Source of the DNA: Clostridiales bacterium
Lineage (GTDB): Bacteria; Bacillota; Clostridia; Peptostreptococcales; Acidaminobacteraceae
DNA: 63,499 nt
Assembly: GCA_030446305.1 (NCBI GenBank)
Contig: JASUSA010000010.1
Span: 1 to 63,499, forward strand
Direction: 5' to 3'
Shown: in pieces, positions 28,851-38,924 of the stretch
Position numbering within the stretch: the first letter of the stretch is position 1
Layout: each line of letters starts with the position of its first letter
The notes under the pieces: model-generated
The model's input: only the letters and a program-made list of their open reading frames with translations
Databases searched by the model: none
What the model was told of the DNA's origin: nothing
Made by a program: the position numbers and the translations under genes

Positions 28851-28977
28851 AGAATTTATCTTGACATCCTACTTATTTGAAGTGAGTCCTCATGTTTGTA
28901 CCGTTTTATTAGCAGACGACGGCATTGATGATGGCTGATTTGAAATAAGTAGGATAAATTCTGTGTGATAATGTCAA
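28851..28977 (+). promoter_or_regulatory. Long-range stem in the pnp leader
   Basis: AGAATTTAT (28851-28859) and CCTACTTATTT (28868-28878) pair with AAATAAGTAGG (28943-28953) and ATAAATTCT (28954-28962), making about 20 bp interrupted by one bulge. The bulged TTGACAT (28861-28867) can also pair with ATGTCAA (28971-28977), giving a pseudoknot or an alternative fold. In E. coli pnp autoregulation uses a leader stem cut by RNase III; this may be a parallel case. Confidence 0.6.
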
Positions 28978-28999
28978 TACAAATTAGCTAGGAGGCATT

Positions 29000-31096
29000 A
29001 TGATTAACGAAGTAAAAACTTTTGAAACGCAGATTGCCGGCAGACCTTTTAAGGTTGAAATCGGTAAAATCGGTAATTTGGCAAATGGCTCAGCATTGAT
29101 TAGCTATGGTGAAACCATGGTACTTATTACAGCTGTCGCTTCTAAAAAACCGAGAAAAGGCGTTGACTTTTTTCCATTAAGTGTAGAGTTTGAAGAAAAG
29201 CTCTATTCAGTTGGCAAGATACCAGGCGGCTTTATCAAACGTGAAGGCCGTCCTTCTGAGCGTGCTGTGTTAACGGCGCGTTTGATCGATAGACCTATTC
29301 GACCGCTTTTCCCAGACGGCATGAAGAATGATGTGCAGGTAACGGCAACGGTTATGTCAGTAGATCAAAACTGTACACCGGATACAGTGGCAATGAACGG
29401 TGCATCGATTGCACTTGGTATTTCAGATATTCCATTTAACGGACCGGCAGCTGCCGTTGTCGTGGGTTATGTCGATGGCGAACTCGTTATCAACCCAACG
29501 GTTGAACAAGCTGAAAAATCAACATTGCACCTCGTCGTTTCCGGGACGAAAGAAGCCGTTGTCATGGTTGAAGCGGGGGCAAATATTCTCCCTGAAAGCG
29601 TTATGCTTGAAGCAATCATGTATGGCCATGCTGAAATTCAACGCATTTGCCAATTTATTGAAGACATCATTGCAGAAGTCGGCAAGGCTAAATTTGAAGT
29701 CATTTTACCTGAAAAAGATGATGCTTATGAGCAGGAAATTTTAGCATTCCTCGCTGAGAAAATGAATGAAGCCGTTCGTATTCCAGGAAAACATGAACGC
29801 AATGACGCATTGGATGAATTGCAGTCCGCATTAATTGAACACTTTAGCGAAACGCATCCTGACGATGAAGATTTCCTGAAAGATCAATTTAAAGCGGTTG
29901 AAAAAGATATTGTCAGAAAAATGATTATCAATGAAGGTGTTAGACCAGATGGCCGCGGCATTAAAGACATTCGTCCTGTGTCATGTGAAATAGGTCTGTT
30001 ACCAAGAACACACGGTTCAGGACTCTTTACACGCGGTTTAACGCAAGCGCTGACCATTACAACACTTGGTGCGCTCGGTGAATCACAGCGTATTGACGGA
30101 CTTGGTCTGGAAGATACAAAACGCTACATGCATCATTACAACTTCCCACCGTTCTCCGTAGGTGAAGTTGGCATCAACAGAACCAATCGCCGTGCAATTG
30201 GCCATGGTGCCCTTGGCGAACGTGCACTGCTGCCGGTCATCCCATCAGAAGCGGATTTCCCTTATACCATTCGACTGGTATCAGAAGTCGTCACATGCAA
30301 CGGTTCCAGTTCACAGGCTAGTATTTGCGGCAGCACGCTGTCACTGCTTGACGCCGGTGTACCGATTAAAGATTCGGTTGCCGGGATTGCCATGGGACTT
30401 ATTCAGGAAAACAATGAAATTGCGATCCTAAGTGATATCCAAGGCATGGAAGATGCACTTGGCGATATGGACTTTAAAGTAGCCGGTACAAAAGATGGTA
30501 TCACAGCACTTCAAATGGACATTAAAGTCGATGGTCTCGACAAAGCACTTTTAGAAAGAGCGCTTGAGCAAGCGAGAGTTGGACGTCTGTTTATCCTTGG
30601 CAAAATGGCTGAGGTTATTGACACGCCAAAACCGGATCTTTCACAGTATGCGCCGCGTGTCTTCAAGATCAGCATCAATCCTGATAAGATCAGAGATGTT
30701 ATTGGACCGGGCGGAAAAGTCATTACGAAAATCACATCGGAATTCAATGTTAAAATTGATATTGAAGATGATGGTACGGTACTGATTACGGCAAATGACG
30801 GCATTGGCGGACAAAAGGCGCTTGAGGAAATCGAAGCGATAACGCAAGATGCCAAAGTCGGTCAAGTTTTCACAGGCAAAGTATCGCGTCTGATGAAATT
30901 TGGTGCTTTTGTCGACCTAGGTCACGGTAAAGAAGGACTCGTCCACATTTCGCAAATTGATACAAAACGCATTGCGAAAGTTGAAGATGTCTTGAATATC
31001 GGTGATGAAGTCACGGTTAAAATCATTGAAATTGATGACCAAGGCCGCATTAACTTATCGCGTAAAGCTTTGCTTGAAAACAATAAAGACGCATAA
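29000..31096 (+). CDS. pnp: Polyribonucleotide nucleotidyltransferase (PNPase)
   Basis: PNPase is the 3'-5' phosphorolytic exonuclease of RNA decay. Two RNase PH-like domains (about 1-230 and 310-545), a KH domain with [15 protein letters not shown] (about 562) and a C-terminal S1 domain (about 620-690, [20 protein letters not shown]) are all present. The second core shows the usual active-site region ([20 protein letters not shown]). 698 residues; ATG after GGAGG. The long leader suggests autoregulation. Confidence 0.97.
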   Translation: MINEVKTFETQIAGRPFKVEIGKIGNLANGSALISYGETMVLITAVASKKPRKGVDFFPLSVEFEEKLYSVGKIPGGFIKREGRPSERAVLTARLIDRPIRPLFPDGMKNDVQVTATVMSVDQNCTPDTVAMNGASIALGISDIPFNGPAAAVVVGYVDGELVINPTVEQAEKSTLHLVVSGTKEAVVMVEAGANILPESVMLEAIMYGHAEIQRICQFIEDIIAEVGKAKFEVILPEKDDAYEQEILAFLAEKMNEAVRIPGKHERNDALDELQSALIEHFSETHPDDEDFLKDQFKAVEKDIVRKMIINEGVRPDGRGIKDIRPVSCEIGLLPRTHGSGLFTRGLTQALTITTLGALGESQRIDGLGLEDTKRYMHHYNFPPFSVGEVGINRTNRRAIGHGALGERALLPVIPSEADFPYTIRLVSEVVTCNGSSSQASICGSTLSLLDAGVPIKDSVAGIAMGLIQENNEIAILSDIQGMEDALGDMDFKVAGTKDGITALQMDIKVDGLDKALLERALEQARVGRLFILGKMAEVIDTPKPDLSQYAPRVFKISINPDKIRDVIGPGGKVITKITSEFNVKIDIEDDGTVLITANDGIGGQKALEEIEAITQDAKVGQVFTGKVSRLMKFGAFVDLGHGKEGLVHISQIDTKRIAKVEDVLNIGDEVTVKIIEIDDQGRINLSRKALLENNKDA

Positions 31097-31156
31097 ATCA
31101 ATCGATGCGTCTATGACGCAACTATTTGATGAATGAAGTTATGACATGCATTTCGT

Positions 31157-31194
31157 AAAGATAATACTCGCATCCCTGCGGCTATTATCTTTCT
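31157..31194 (+). terminator. Terminator after pnp
   Basis: AAAGATAATA (31157-31166) pairs with TATTATCTTT (31183-31192); an inner stem CGCA/TGCG extends it. Few T residues follow, so it may be partial. Confidence 0.65.
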
Positions 31195-31196
31195 TA

Positions 31197-31205
31197 TGTT
31201 ATAAT
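31197..31205 (+). promoter_or_regulatory. Extended -10 promoter for the M16 protease gene
   Basis: TGTTATAAT at 31197-31205 with a poor -35, followed by a leader hairpin GGAACGA/TCGTTTCC at about 31215-31235. Confidence 0.5.
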
Positions 31206-31270
31206 ACTTTTATGGGAACGATTTAGTCGTTTCCATCATAAAAGACAGAACGCATAATTGAGGTGAAAGA

Positions 31271-32554
31271 TTGCATTCAAAAATACAGCTTAATAACGGC
31301 GTTACCGTCGTTTATCAGACACTGGAGGGATATCAGTCCGTTAGTGTTGGCGCATGGATCAAAACGGGTTCCATTCATGAAACCAATGAAAACAACGGTG
31401 TTTCTCATTTTATTGAACATATGCTTTTCAAGGGGACGACATCGCATTCGACTTATGAGATCTCACAAATTATTGATGATCTCGGCGGTGAGATCAATGC
31501 GTTTACAGCGAAAGACTGCACCTGTTTTTACACGAAACTGTTGAGTAACGATCTAGAGACGGGGATTGAACTGCTGGCAGATATGCTCGGACATTCCGTC
31601 TTTGATCCTGAGGCGATTGAAACAGAGCGCAATGTCATTATTGATGAAATCAATATGTATGAAGATTCGTCAGAAGATGTCGTCGATGATCTGTTGACCG
31701 CTTTAGTATTTGGTTCACATGCCATGGCGCTTCCCATTCTGGGAAACAAGGAATCGGTTAAAGGCCTGACGCGCGAACGCCTACTGGATTATTTTCATCG
31801 TTTTTATCAGCCAAGTGCCATGGTCATATCCGTTGCCGGTGCATTTGATGAAGCGAAAATGATTCAATTGATGGAAACATACTTTGGCAGTCTGGAAAAT
31901 GACAGAGACCTTATCGTGCCGGAAGTTGAAGTGCCAACGATGAACTGGGGCTTTACCTGCAAGACAAAAGATGTAGAACAGGTTCAGGTATCCATTGATT
32001 TCCCGGGTATTTCCTATGAAGATGACCGCAATTATGAAATGATGCTGTTGAGCAATATCTTTGGCGGAACCAACAGTTCCATGCTGTTTCAGTCGGTCAG
32101 AGAACAGAACGGTCTTTCCTATGGCATTTATGCACAGCCTTCATTTTACGACTACGTTGGGACGCTGAATGTTACTTTTGGCGCTTCAAAAGAAAATCTA
32201 ACGCAGACGCTAAACTGTATCGCAGAAGAAATCTGGAAACTTAGGAATAACGGCATCACAAAACAACAAATTGAAGCGGGGAAAGCACATCTAAAAGGAA
32301 GTTTTCTCTTGGGCTTAGAAGGTACAGATCATTACATGGATCTCATTGGTCGCATTGAACTCTTCAACCATTTGGAGAAGGATGTACCGACGATGATTGA
32401 AAAAATTGAGTCCATTACAGGGGAAACGCTGGATGAGCTAATCGAACTCTGCTTTGGGTCTGGGCACTGTGCCATGGCAGTTGTTGGCGATATTGAAGAA
32501 AGTGATGCAAAAGTTCATTATGATGAATTTGTCAGGCAACTGACAAGAGAATAG
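31271..32554 (+). CDS. M16 family zinc peptidase (YmxG/MPP-like)
   Basis: A 427-residue processing-peptidase-type protease with the inverted zinc motif HFIEHMLFKG (HxxEH, about residues 49-53) and the downstream Glu in RNVIIDEINMYEDS, so it should be catalytic. Two M16 domains are present. It starts with TTG (31271) after GAGGTG. The place downstream of pnp and upstream of dut matches ymxG of Bacillus (pnp-ylxY-ymxG), where the role is unclear. Confidence 0.9.
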   Translation: MHSKIQLNNGVTVVYQTLEGYQSVSVGAWIKTGSIHETNENNGVSHFIEHMLFKGTTSHSTYEISQIIDDLGGEINAFTAKDCTCFYTKLLSNDLETGIELLADMLGHSVFDPEAIETERNVIIDEINMYEDSSEDVVDDLLTALVFGSHAMALPILGNKESVKGLTRERLLDYFHRFYQPSAMVISVAGAFDEAKMIQLMETYFGSLENDRDLIVPEVEVPTMNWGFTCKTKDVEQVQVSIDFPGISYEDDRNYEMMLLSNIFGGTNSSMLFQSVREQNGLSYGIYAQPSFYDYVGTLNVTFGASKENLTQTLNCIAEEIWKLRNNGITKQQIEAGKAHLKGSFLLGLEGTDHYMDLIGRIELFNHLEKDVPTMIEKIESITGETLDELIELCFGSGHCAMAVVGDIEESDAKVHYDEFVRQLTRE

Positions 32555-32572
32555 ATGCTTTAGGAGGTATAC

Positions 32573-33004
32573 ATGAACGTTAAAATTGTCAATAAATCCA
32601 GCAATCCACTGCCTGAATATAAAACATCCGGCGCCTCTGGGATGGATTTACTTGCCGATAACGATGTGGCAATAACGCTTTTGCCAATGCAGCGCACCCT
32701 TGTGCCAACGGGCTTATTCGTCGCCATTCCAAATGGTTATGAAGGTCAAGTCCGCGCACGCAGTGGGTTATCCATTAAAAATGGCATTACACTGGTGAAT
32801 TGTGTGGGCACCATTGACAGCGACTACCGCGGAGAACTAAAAATACCGGTAATCAATTTGGGTGATGCGCCTTTTGTCATTGAAAGGGGCGACCGCATTG
32901 CACAGCTGATTATTACAAAATATGAAACCGTCGCTTGGGAAGAAGCTGATTCCATTGATGATACCGAAAGGGGCATTGGTGGCTTTGGTTCAACAGGCGT
33001 GTAG
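32573..33004 (+). CDS. dut: dUTP diphosphatase (trimeric dUTPase)
   Basis: Hydrolyses dUTP to dUMP and PPi. All five trimeric dUTPase motifs can be followed: SGMDLLA-like motif 1 (ASGMDLLAD), RSGLSIKNG (about residue 63), NCVGTIDSDYRGELK (about 79-93), RGDRIAQLI (about 108) and the C-terminal RGIGGFGSTG. 143 residues. ATG after AGGAGG. Confidence 0.96.
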   Translation: MNVKIVNKSSNPLPEYKTSGASGMDLLADNDVAITLLPMQRTLVPTGLFVAIPNGYEGQVRARSGLSIKNGITLVNCVGTIDSDYRGELKIPVINLGDAPFVIERGDRIAQLIITKYETVAWEEADSIDDTERGIGGFGSTGV

Positions 33005-33012
33005 AGGCGCTC

Positions 33013-34209
33013 ATGGATATTGTCATTCAAAAATATGGCGGCACATCTGTCGCGACAGATGCCGGACGACGTGTTATTGCTGAAAATGCAAAACATTGCT
33101 TGGAACATGACGAAGTACCTGTTGTCGTCGTATCGGCGATGGGGCGAAAGGGTGCGCCTTATGCCACGGATTCGTTAATTGAGATGTACCGTGCGATTTA
33201 TGACGAGGAAGCTTCACCGGATCTCGATCTTCTTATGAGTTGTGGCGAAGTGATGTCTGCGGCGCTGATTGCCAATACACTGAGAAGTGAAGGCATGTCA
33301 TCACGTGCAGTAAGTGGTGCTCAGCTCGGTATTATAACGGATAATCAGTATGGCAGTGCCAAGGTCATTCGCACAGATGCGACAAAACTCCTTCGCGCTG
33401 TCAACGACTATGATGTGCTCGTGTTGACTGGCTTTCAAGGTGTTTCGGAAAGCGGCTGCGTTACGACACTTGGCCGAGGCGGTTCAGATGCCACAGCGGT
33501 TATTGTCGGCGAAATGTTGAAAGCTGTTCGCGTTGAAATCTATACAGATGTGGATGGCGTCATGACGGCAGATCCGCGATATGTCTCAGGCGCCAAGGTT
33601 CTCGACCAAATAAGCTATGAAGAAGTCTATCAAATGGCGCTTGACGGTGCAAGAGTGATTGATTCAAAGGCAATTGCTGTCGCCAAGCGCGCCAAGATGG
33701 AGCTCTGGGTTAAGAATACGTTTTCTAAATCGCCGGGAACGCGCATCTTTGTCGATGCAGATCGATCACAGCCCTCTATGGTAACGGCGATAGCGCACCT
33801 AAACGGAATCGCACAGTTTCGCATCTCACATCAAGGAGATGAACTGGCTTTTGACAGGTTATTGGATCGATTGGCGGACAATGGCATTTCAATTGACCTC
33901 ATTAACTTCCTGCCGAATGAAAAATTTTTTACCGTCCCCATGCAATATGTTAAAATAATTACCGCAATAGCTGCTGAGGGCGGCATGATGTATACAATTG
34001 TTGAAGACTGTTCCAAAATAACCATTATCGGGCCGGGGATACACGGTGTGCCGGGCGTTATGCGCCGTGTCGTCAAAGCGCTTCACAGTGCTGGTGTAGA
34101 AATTCTCCAGACTTCTGATTCCTATACGACCATTGCCTGTCTGATAGAGCAGAAACACTTGCAGAAAGCACTGCCCGTGTTGCATGAGACATTTGATTTA
34201 AGTTTGTAA
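33013..34209 (+). CDS. dapG: Aspartate kinase (DapG type)
   Basis: First enzyme of the lysine/diaminopimelate, threonine and methionine pathways. IVIQKYGGTSVATDAGR at the N-terminus and VVVSAMGRKGAPYATDSL resemble DapG (aspartokinase I), the DAP-sensitive isoform linked to cell wall and spore DAP/dipicolinate supply. Two ACT domains fill about residues 265-398. 398 residues. It sits 8 bp after dut and 35 bp before ftsK; the isoform is an inference from sequence style. Confidence 0.87.
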   Translation: MDIVIQKYGGTSVATDAGRRVIAENAKHCLEHDEVPVVVVSAMGRKGAPYATDSLIEMYRAIYDEEASPDLDLLMSCGEVMSAALIANTLRSEGMSSRAVSGAQLGIITDNQYGSAKVIRTDATKLLRAVNDYDVLVLTGFQGVSESGCVTTLGRGGSDATAVIVGEMLKAVRVEIYTDVDGVMTADPRYVSGAKVLDQISYEEVYQMALDGARVIDSKAIAVAKRAKMELWVKNTFSKSPGTRIFVDADRSQPSMVTAIAHLNGIAQFRISHQGDELAFDRLLDRLADNGISIDLINFLPNEKFFTVPMQYVKIITAIAAEGGMMYTIVEDCSKITIIGPGIHGVPGVMRRVVKALHSAGVEILQTSDSYTTIACLIEQKHLQKALPVLHETFDLSL

Positions 34210-34244
34210 ACCGAAAACGGTGTCATAATAAGTGAGGTGATAGT

Positions 34245-36902
34245 TTGGCGTCATCACAAAAAAACACGCAAAAGAAAAAACAGCCTGCGAAGACAAAGAC
34301 GACAACGGCTCGAAAAACGAGTCCTAAAAAGCCGAGTGCGCAGGAACTGGCTAGAAATTATAAAATTCGTTATGAGCTAAAAATGCTTGGACTTATCTTT
34401 TTTACATTACTTTCATTGGTTGGGCTTTATACAGAAGTCGTTGGCATTGTCGGCGATGCGTTTAGAACGGTGTATTTGGGATTGTTTTCCTACTTAGGCT
34501 ATGTTATGCCATTCTTTATTTTCGCCTATGTCTTTATTGGGCTCAACCGGAATTTAAAGCCTGCCAGATTAAGGCTCAACATTGCCGTAACGCTCTTGCT
34601 TTTAGCGGGGACGTTAATTTCGACGCTCTCAGCTTATGGCGGTGCTGCTCGAAATCAGCTCCTCGCCATTGAGGCGCCGCTCACAGGGGATGCGATAAAG
34701 CTATTCTTTGCCGGCGGTCTGTTGCATAAAACCGGCGGCGTCATAGGCAATTTGCTGACCATTGGCGCTTTGAAGCTTATTGGAATCGTCGGCGTCTATC
34801 TTTTGATTCTCGTGATGTGCATTGCGTCCTTTATGATTTGGACAAAGATCTCAATTCAGGATTTATGGGAGCTTCGCCGCAGGGAAACCATGGAAAAACG
34901 TGCGATGCAGGCGATTATTGAAGCAGCGCTGGATGTGCCGCAGGAAGATGGCGACTCGCAGGGCAACGTGCAAAAAAACAATCGGCAAGCAGCCAAATCG
35001 CGTGAGCCGGAACCGCATTTTTTATCGACGCTTGACGCAATGCGCCAAGTAAACCGCAAGAAGCACATTAAGAGCTTTGATTATGATACTTACGAGCAAA
35101 TGGAGAAAGCGGGTTCAGAACCTGTCGCAGCCGAAGTACCGACAGAAGCAGCAGTTATGGATCTCGTGAATAAGGCACCGTCTGTACAAAGGGATGCAAG
35201 TGAAAAGACCGCGGCAAGCGCTCGCACACATGCCTCTGCAGAGGTGGTACATCCTGAGCCGCCGGCTTCCGAGCATTCAAAAGATGATATTACTTTTTAC
35301 GACGGTCAGCGAAAACCTGTAAAAGAAGCATCTGTGGTTAAGGAAGAAACACGTGAAAAAATAAAGGAAAAAGACATCGCACCTGAGACGCGGCAAGCTG
35401 TTAATGATGAGATCAGACAGTCACAGGAAAAGAAAATAAAACATTATGAACTGCCGCCGCTGACGTTATTGAAAGAAGTGAGCAATGCGAAGAGCGGCGA
35501 TGACAAACAGGAATATTTGGACAAAGCACGACTTTTGGAAGAAACACTTAATAATTTCAACGTTGATGCAAAAGTTATTTCAGTTAAAAAAGGACCGTCG
35601 ATTACCATGTTCGAAGTTCAGCCAAGTCCCGGTGTGAAGGTCAGCAAAATTGTCGGGTTGAGTGATGATATCGCTTTGAATTTGGCGACAAGTCAAGTTC
35701 GAATTGCACCTATTCAGGGCAAAGCGGCCATCGGTATTGAAATCCCCAATAAGACGACGACCATGGTGACGATCAAAGAAGTATTGAGTTCTCCAGATTT
35801 TCGTCAGCAAAAATCAAAACTTACCATTGGGCTCGGAAAGGATATCAGCGGCAATCCCATTATTGGGGATTTATCGAGCATGCCGCATCTGCTGATTGCA
35901 GGTGCCACCGGGTCGGGTAAGTCGGTTTGTGTCAATACGATTATCTCCAGTATACTATTTCATGCGACACCAGATGAAGTCAAATTCTTAATGATCGATC
36001 CAAAAGTAGTCGAATTAAGCAACTATAACGGTATTCCGCATTTGATTCTGCCGGTTGTCACCGATGCGAAAAAGGCATCCATTGCATTGAGCTGGGCAGT
36101 CAACGAAATGACACGGCGCTATAAGCTCTTTGCTGAGACGAGTGTGCGTGACATGAAAGGCTACAATAAGAAGGTTGAAGGAACAGAAGAGGAACATCTG
36201 CCGCAAATAGTCGTCATCATTGATGAGCTTGCCGATTTGATGATGGTTGCACCTAATCAGGTTGAAGATGCGATTTGTCGTCTGGCGCAAATGGCGCGTG
36301 CAGCGGGCATCCACCTTATTGTCGCAACACAGCGGCCTTCTGTTGACGTCATAACGGGACTAATCAAGGCTAACATACCATCTAGAATTGCCTTTTCGGT
36401 ATCTTCAGCTGTTGACTCAAGAACCATTATTGACATGGGTGGTGCAGAGAAACTGCTGGGGAAAGGGGATATGCTCTATTACCCAGTTGGCGCGCCAAAG
36501 CCAAAAAGAGCGCAGGGCGCCTTTATGTCAGATGAAGAAGTTGAAGCCGTCGTGACATTTATTAAACAACAGACGGAAGAAGTGAACTACAACGAATCGA
36601 TACTGGATGACATTAAAACGGCAACCGCAGCACCGACAGACGATGCAGATGAATATTTGGAAGATGCCATTAACTTTGCAATCGATACGGGACAGGCATC
36701 TGCATCGATGATGCAAAGACGCTTTAGAGTCGGTTATAACCGCGCTGCACGATTGATCGAATCCATGGAAGAACGCGGCATTGTGGGGCCGCCAAACGGC
36801 AGTAAACCAAGAGAAGTGCTCATAACGCGTTCAGCGTACAATGCAGAGACAATGGAAGAGCCTGCAGCTGGGGACGACGCACAAAGTGACAGCATTGATT
36901 AA
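34245..36902 (+). CDS. ftsK: DNA translocase FtsK/SpoIIIE
   Basis: A septal ATP-driven DNA pump that segregates chromosome termini at division or into the forespore. A basic N-terminal tail is followed by four or five membrane helices (about 45-205), a variable charged linker (about 220-410), the RecA-like motor with Walker [13 protein letters not shown] (about 553) and Walker [14 protein letters not shown] (about 655), and a winged-helix gamma domain (about 800-865) that reads polar DNA motifs. It starts with TTG after GAGGTGATAG. 885 residues. FtsK versus SpoIIIE cannot be settled here. Confidence 0.95.
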   Translation: MASSQKNTQKKKQPAKTKTTTARKTSPKKPSAQELARNYKIRYELKMLGLIFFTLLSLVGLYTEVVGIVGDAFRTVYLGLFSYLGYVMPFFIFAYVFIGLNRNLKPARLRLNIAVTLLLLAGTLISTLSAYGGAARNQLLAIEAPLTGDAIKLFFAGGLLHKTGGVIGNLLTIGALKLIGIVGVYLLILVMCIASFMIWTKISIQDLWELRRRETMEKRAMQAIIEAALDVPQEDGDSQGNVQKNNRQAAKSREPEPHFLSTLDAMRQVNRKKHIKSFDYDTYEQMEKAGSEPVAAEVPTEAAVMDLVNKAPSVQRDASEKTAASARTHASAEVVHPEPPASEHSKDDITFYDGQRKPVKEASVVKEETREKIKEKDIAPETRQAVNDEIRQSQEKKIKHYELPPLTLLKEVSNAKSGDDKQEYLDKARLLEETLNNFNVDAKVISVKKGPSITMFEVQPSPGVKVSKIVGLSDDIALNLATSQVRIAPIQGKAAIGIEIPNKTTTMVTIKEVLSSPDFRQQKSKLTIGLGKDISGNPIIGDLSSMPHLLIAGATGSGKSVCVNTIISSILFHATPDEVKFLMIDPKVVELSNYNGIPHLILPVVTDAKKASIALSWAVNEMTRRYKLFAETSVRDMKGYNKKVEGTEEEHLPQIVVIIDELADLMMVAPNQVEDAICRLAQMARAAGIHLIVATQRPSVDVITGLIKANIPSRIAFSVSSAVDSRTIIDMGGAEKLLGKGDMLYYPVGAPKPKRAQGAFMSDEEVEAVVTFIKQQTEEVNYNESILDDIKTATAAPTDDADEYLEDAINFAIDTGQASASMMQRRFRVGYNRAARLIESMEERGIVGPPNGSKPREVLITRSAYNAETMEEPAAGDDAQSDSID

Positions 36903-36955
36903 GGGCTGATCAAGGTACATTTGAAATAAATGACCAAAAAAAGAAAGAGGCATGC

Positions 36956-38296
36956 ATGAAAAGTATTTATATAGAGACGCTGGGCTGTTCAAAAAATCAA
37001 GTAGACACGGAGACCATGCTGGGCATTTTAGATGATGCATATCTTTTGGCTGAAACACCGGAAGCGGCAGAGATTATCATCGTGAATACCTGTTCGTTTA
37101 TTCACGATGCGCAGGATGAGTCCGTTGAAACAATTTTGGCATTTGCAGGTCTAAAAGAAAGCGGACGCTGTGAAAAGCTCATTGTTACAGGTTGCCTGTC
37201 ACAGCGTTTTCCGGAAGCGCTGCTGTCTGAAATTCCAGCAGTTGATGCAATCGTTGGAACGGGAAATTTCTATAAGATTTTAGAGGTCGTCAATGCACTT
37301 GAAGAGGGTTCAGATCAGCGCGTGTTTATCGAAAGTGTCGACCTTGTCATCCCAGAGAATTTGCCTCGTATTCTGACATCGCCGTCTCACTATGCCTATA
37401 TCAAAATAGCAGAGGGCTGTGACAACCGCTGTACTTATTGTATTATTCCACAGCTTCGCGGCAAATACCGTTCCCGTGAAATGGCAGATATCATTAGCGA
37501 AGTTGAAGATTTTGTCAGATACGGCGTTCGTGAAATAATCCTGATTGCACAGGATACGAGCCGTTACGGCATCGATTTGTACGGCGAATCAAAACTCGAT
37601 GAACTCTTGACAAAATTGAATGCAATTGAAGGTCTTAAATGGATAAGGGTTCAGTATTCCTACCCGGATATACTGGATGACAGACTGCTTGAGGGCTTTT
37701 TTAAAAACGATAAAGTGGTAAACTATTTCGACATGCCTATTCAGCACGCCAGCAACGCTGTGCTCAAACGGATGAATCGCCGCACGACATTAGAAGCGAT
37801 GACCTCTCTTATCGGAAAAATTAGAGCGCGAGATGAAAATGCAGTTATTCGTACGACGATTATCGTCGGTTTTCCCGGTGAAACAGAGGAAGACTTTAAA
37901 ACACTGCTTGATTTTGTCGCCGAAACAAAATTCGATCGGCTTGGCGCATTCACCTATTCAAACGAAGAGGGAACCGCAGCATATCGTTTGCCGGATCAAA
38001 TTGACGAAACGATTAAAGAAGATCGAAAAGACAGGCTGATGGCAAAGCAAATGGTCATATCCGAACAGCTGAGTTTATCAAAAATAGGTAAAACTTTTGA
38101 AGTAGTAGTTGAAGAAATTGCAGAAGAAGGTAAGATATTAGTAGGGAGAAGTGCATATGATTCTCCTGAGATCGATGGCGTCGTCTATATTCATACGACA
38201 CTGCCCCTTGCCATGGGCAGTTTTGTAAAGGTCTATATCACAGATGCCTTAGAATACGATTTAATAGGAGTGATCGCTGATGAATATTGCCAATAA
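36956..38296 (+). CDS. rimO: Ribosomal protein S12 methylthiotransferase RimO
   Basis: Radical SAM enzyme that methylthiolates Asp of S12. UPF0004 domain with IETLGCSKNQVDTE (Cys about residue 10), NTCSFI and VTGCLSQRF; radical SAM cluster CDNRCTYCIIP (CX3CX2C, about 153-159); C-terminal TRAM domain. SKNQVD is the RimO version of the motif, rather than MiaB. 446 residues. pgsA begins within its last codons. Confidence 0.95.
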   Translation: MKSIYIETLGCSKNQVDTETMLGILDDAYLLAETPEAAEIIIVNTCSFIHDAQDESVETILAFAGLKESGRCEKLIVTGCLSQRFPEALLSEIPAVDAIVGTGNFYKILEVVNALEEGSDQRVFIESVDLVIPENLPRILTSPSHYAYIKIAEGCDNRCTYCIIPQLRGKYRSREMADIISEVEDFVRYGVREIILIAQDTSRYGIDLYGESKLDELLTKLNAIEGLKWIRVQYSYPDILDDRLLEGFFKNDKVVNYFDMPIQHASNAVLKRMNRRTTLEAMTSLIGKIRARDENAVIRTTIIVGFPGETEEDFKTLLDFVAETKFDRLGAFTYSNEEGTAAYRLPDQIDETIKEDRKDRLMAKQMVISEQLSLSKIGKTFEVVVEEIAEEGKILVGRSAYDSPEIDGVVYIHTTLPLAMGSFVKVYITDALEYDLIGVIADEYCQ

Positions 38297-38804
38297 ACTG
38301 ACGCTGCTGCGCGTTATCATGATTCCGTTCTTTATGTACTTTTTACTAAATTCCCATTTGACCATTGCACTTATTCTCTTTTGTATTGCATCATTTACGG
38401 ATTTTTTAGACGGTCATTTGGCGCGCAGTATGAACCTGATTACGAATTTTGGAAAATTTATGGACCCGCTTGCGGATAAGCTATTGGTCACATCTGCACT
38501 TCTGGGATTTGTCGAACTCGGCAGTTTGAGCTCGTGGGTGGTTATGATTATCATTGCAAGAGAGTTTATCGTCAGCATTTTCAGAGCAATTGCCGCTTCG
38601 GAGGGAATTGTGATAGCTGCCAGCTGGTGGGGAAAGAGCAAGACGATTTCTCAAATGATTATGATCATTATTATGCTTCTTAACAATTACCCATTTGAAT
38701 TAATTGGATTGCCGATGGATCAAATTTTTGTCTGGATTGCAACGGCACTGACGATTATTTCAGGTGCTGACTACATTATTAAAAACAAACAAGTCCTTAA
38801 ATAA
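38280..38804 (+). CDS. pgsA: CDP-diacylglycerol-glycerol-3-phosphate 3-phosphatidyltransferase
   Basis: Makes phosphatidylglycerol phosphate from CDP-diacylglycerol (product of CdsA, also in this window). Integral membrane protein of 174 residues with the CDP-alcohol phosphotransferase signature TDFLDGHLARSMNLITNFGK, continuing to the last Asp in KFMDPLADK (about 40-65). It overlaps rimO by 17 bp, with AGGAG inside rimO. Confidence 0.95.
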   Translation: MNIANKLTLLRVIMIPFFMYFLLNSHLTIALILFCIASFTDFLDGHLARSMNLITNFGKFMDPLADKLLVTSALLGFVELGSLSSWVVMIIIAREFIVSIFRAIAASEGIVIAASWWGKSKTISQMIMIIIMLLNNYPFELIGLPMDQIFVWIATALTIISGADYIIKNKQVLK

Positions 38805-38808
38805 AAGC

Positions 38809-38845
38809 AGCGGTTAACATAAATGTATTATGTTAACCGCTTTTG
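38809..38845 (+). terminator. Terminator after pgsA
   Basis: AGCGGTTAACAT pairs with ATGTTAACCGCT over 12 bp, loop of 9, then TTTT. Confidence 0.92.
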
Positions 38846-38859
38846 ACAAAGGCACTGAT

Positions 38860-38887
38860 TTGTCAAATGATTGCTTGACCATATAAC
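38860..38887 (+). promoter_or_regulatory. Possible promoter for cinA
   Basis: TTGTCA at 38860-38865 and TATAAC at 38882-38887, spacer 16 bp, after the pgsA terminator. Confidence 0.5.
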
Positions 38888-38924
38888 ATTTGACGTCATT
38901 TTTTGAAAAACGAGGAGGCAATAT

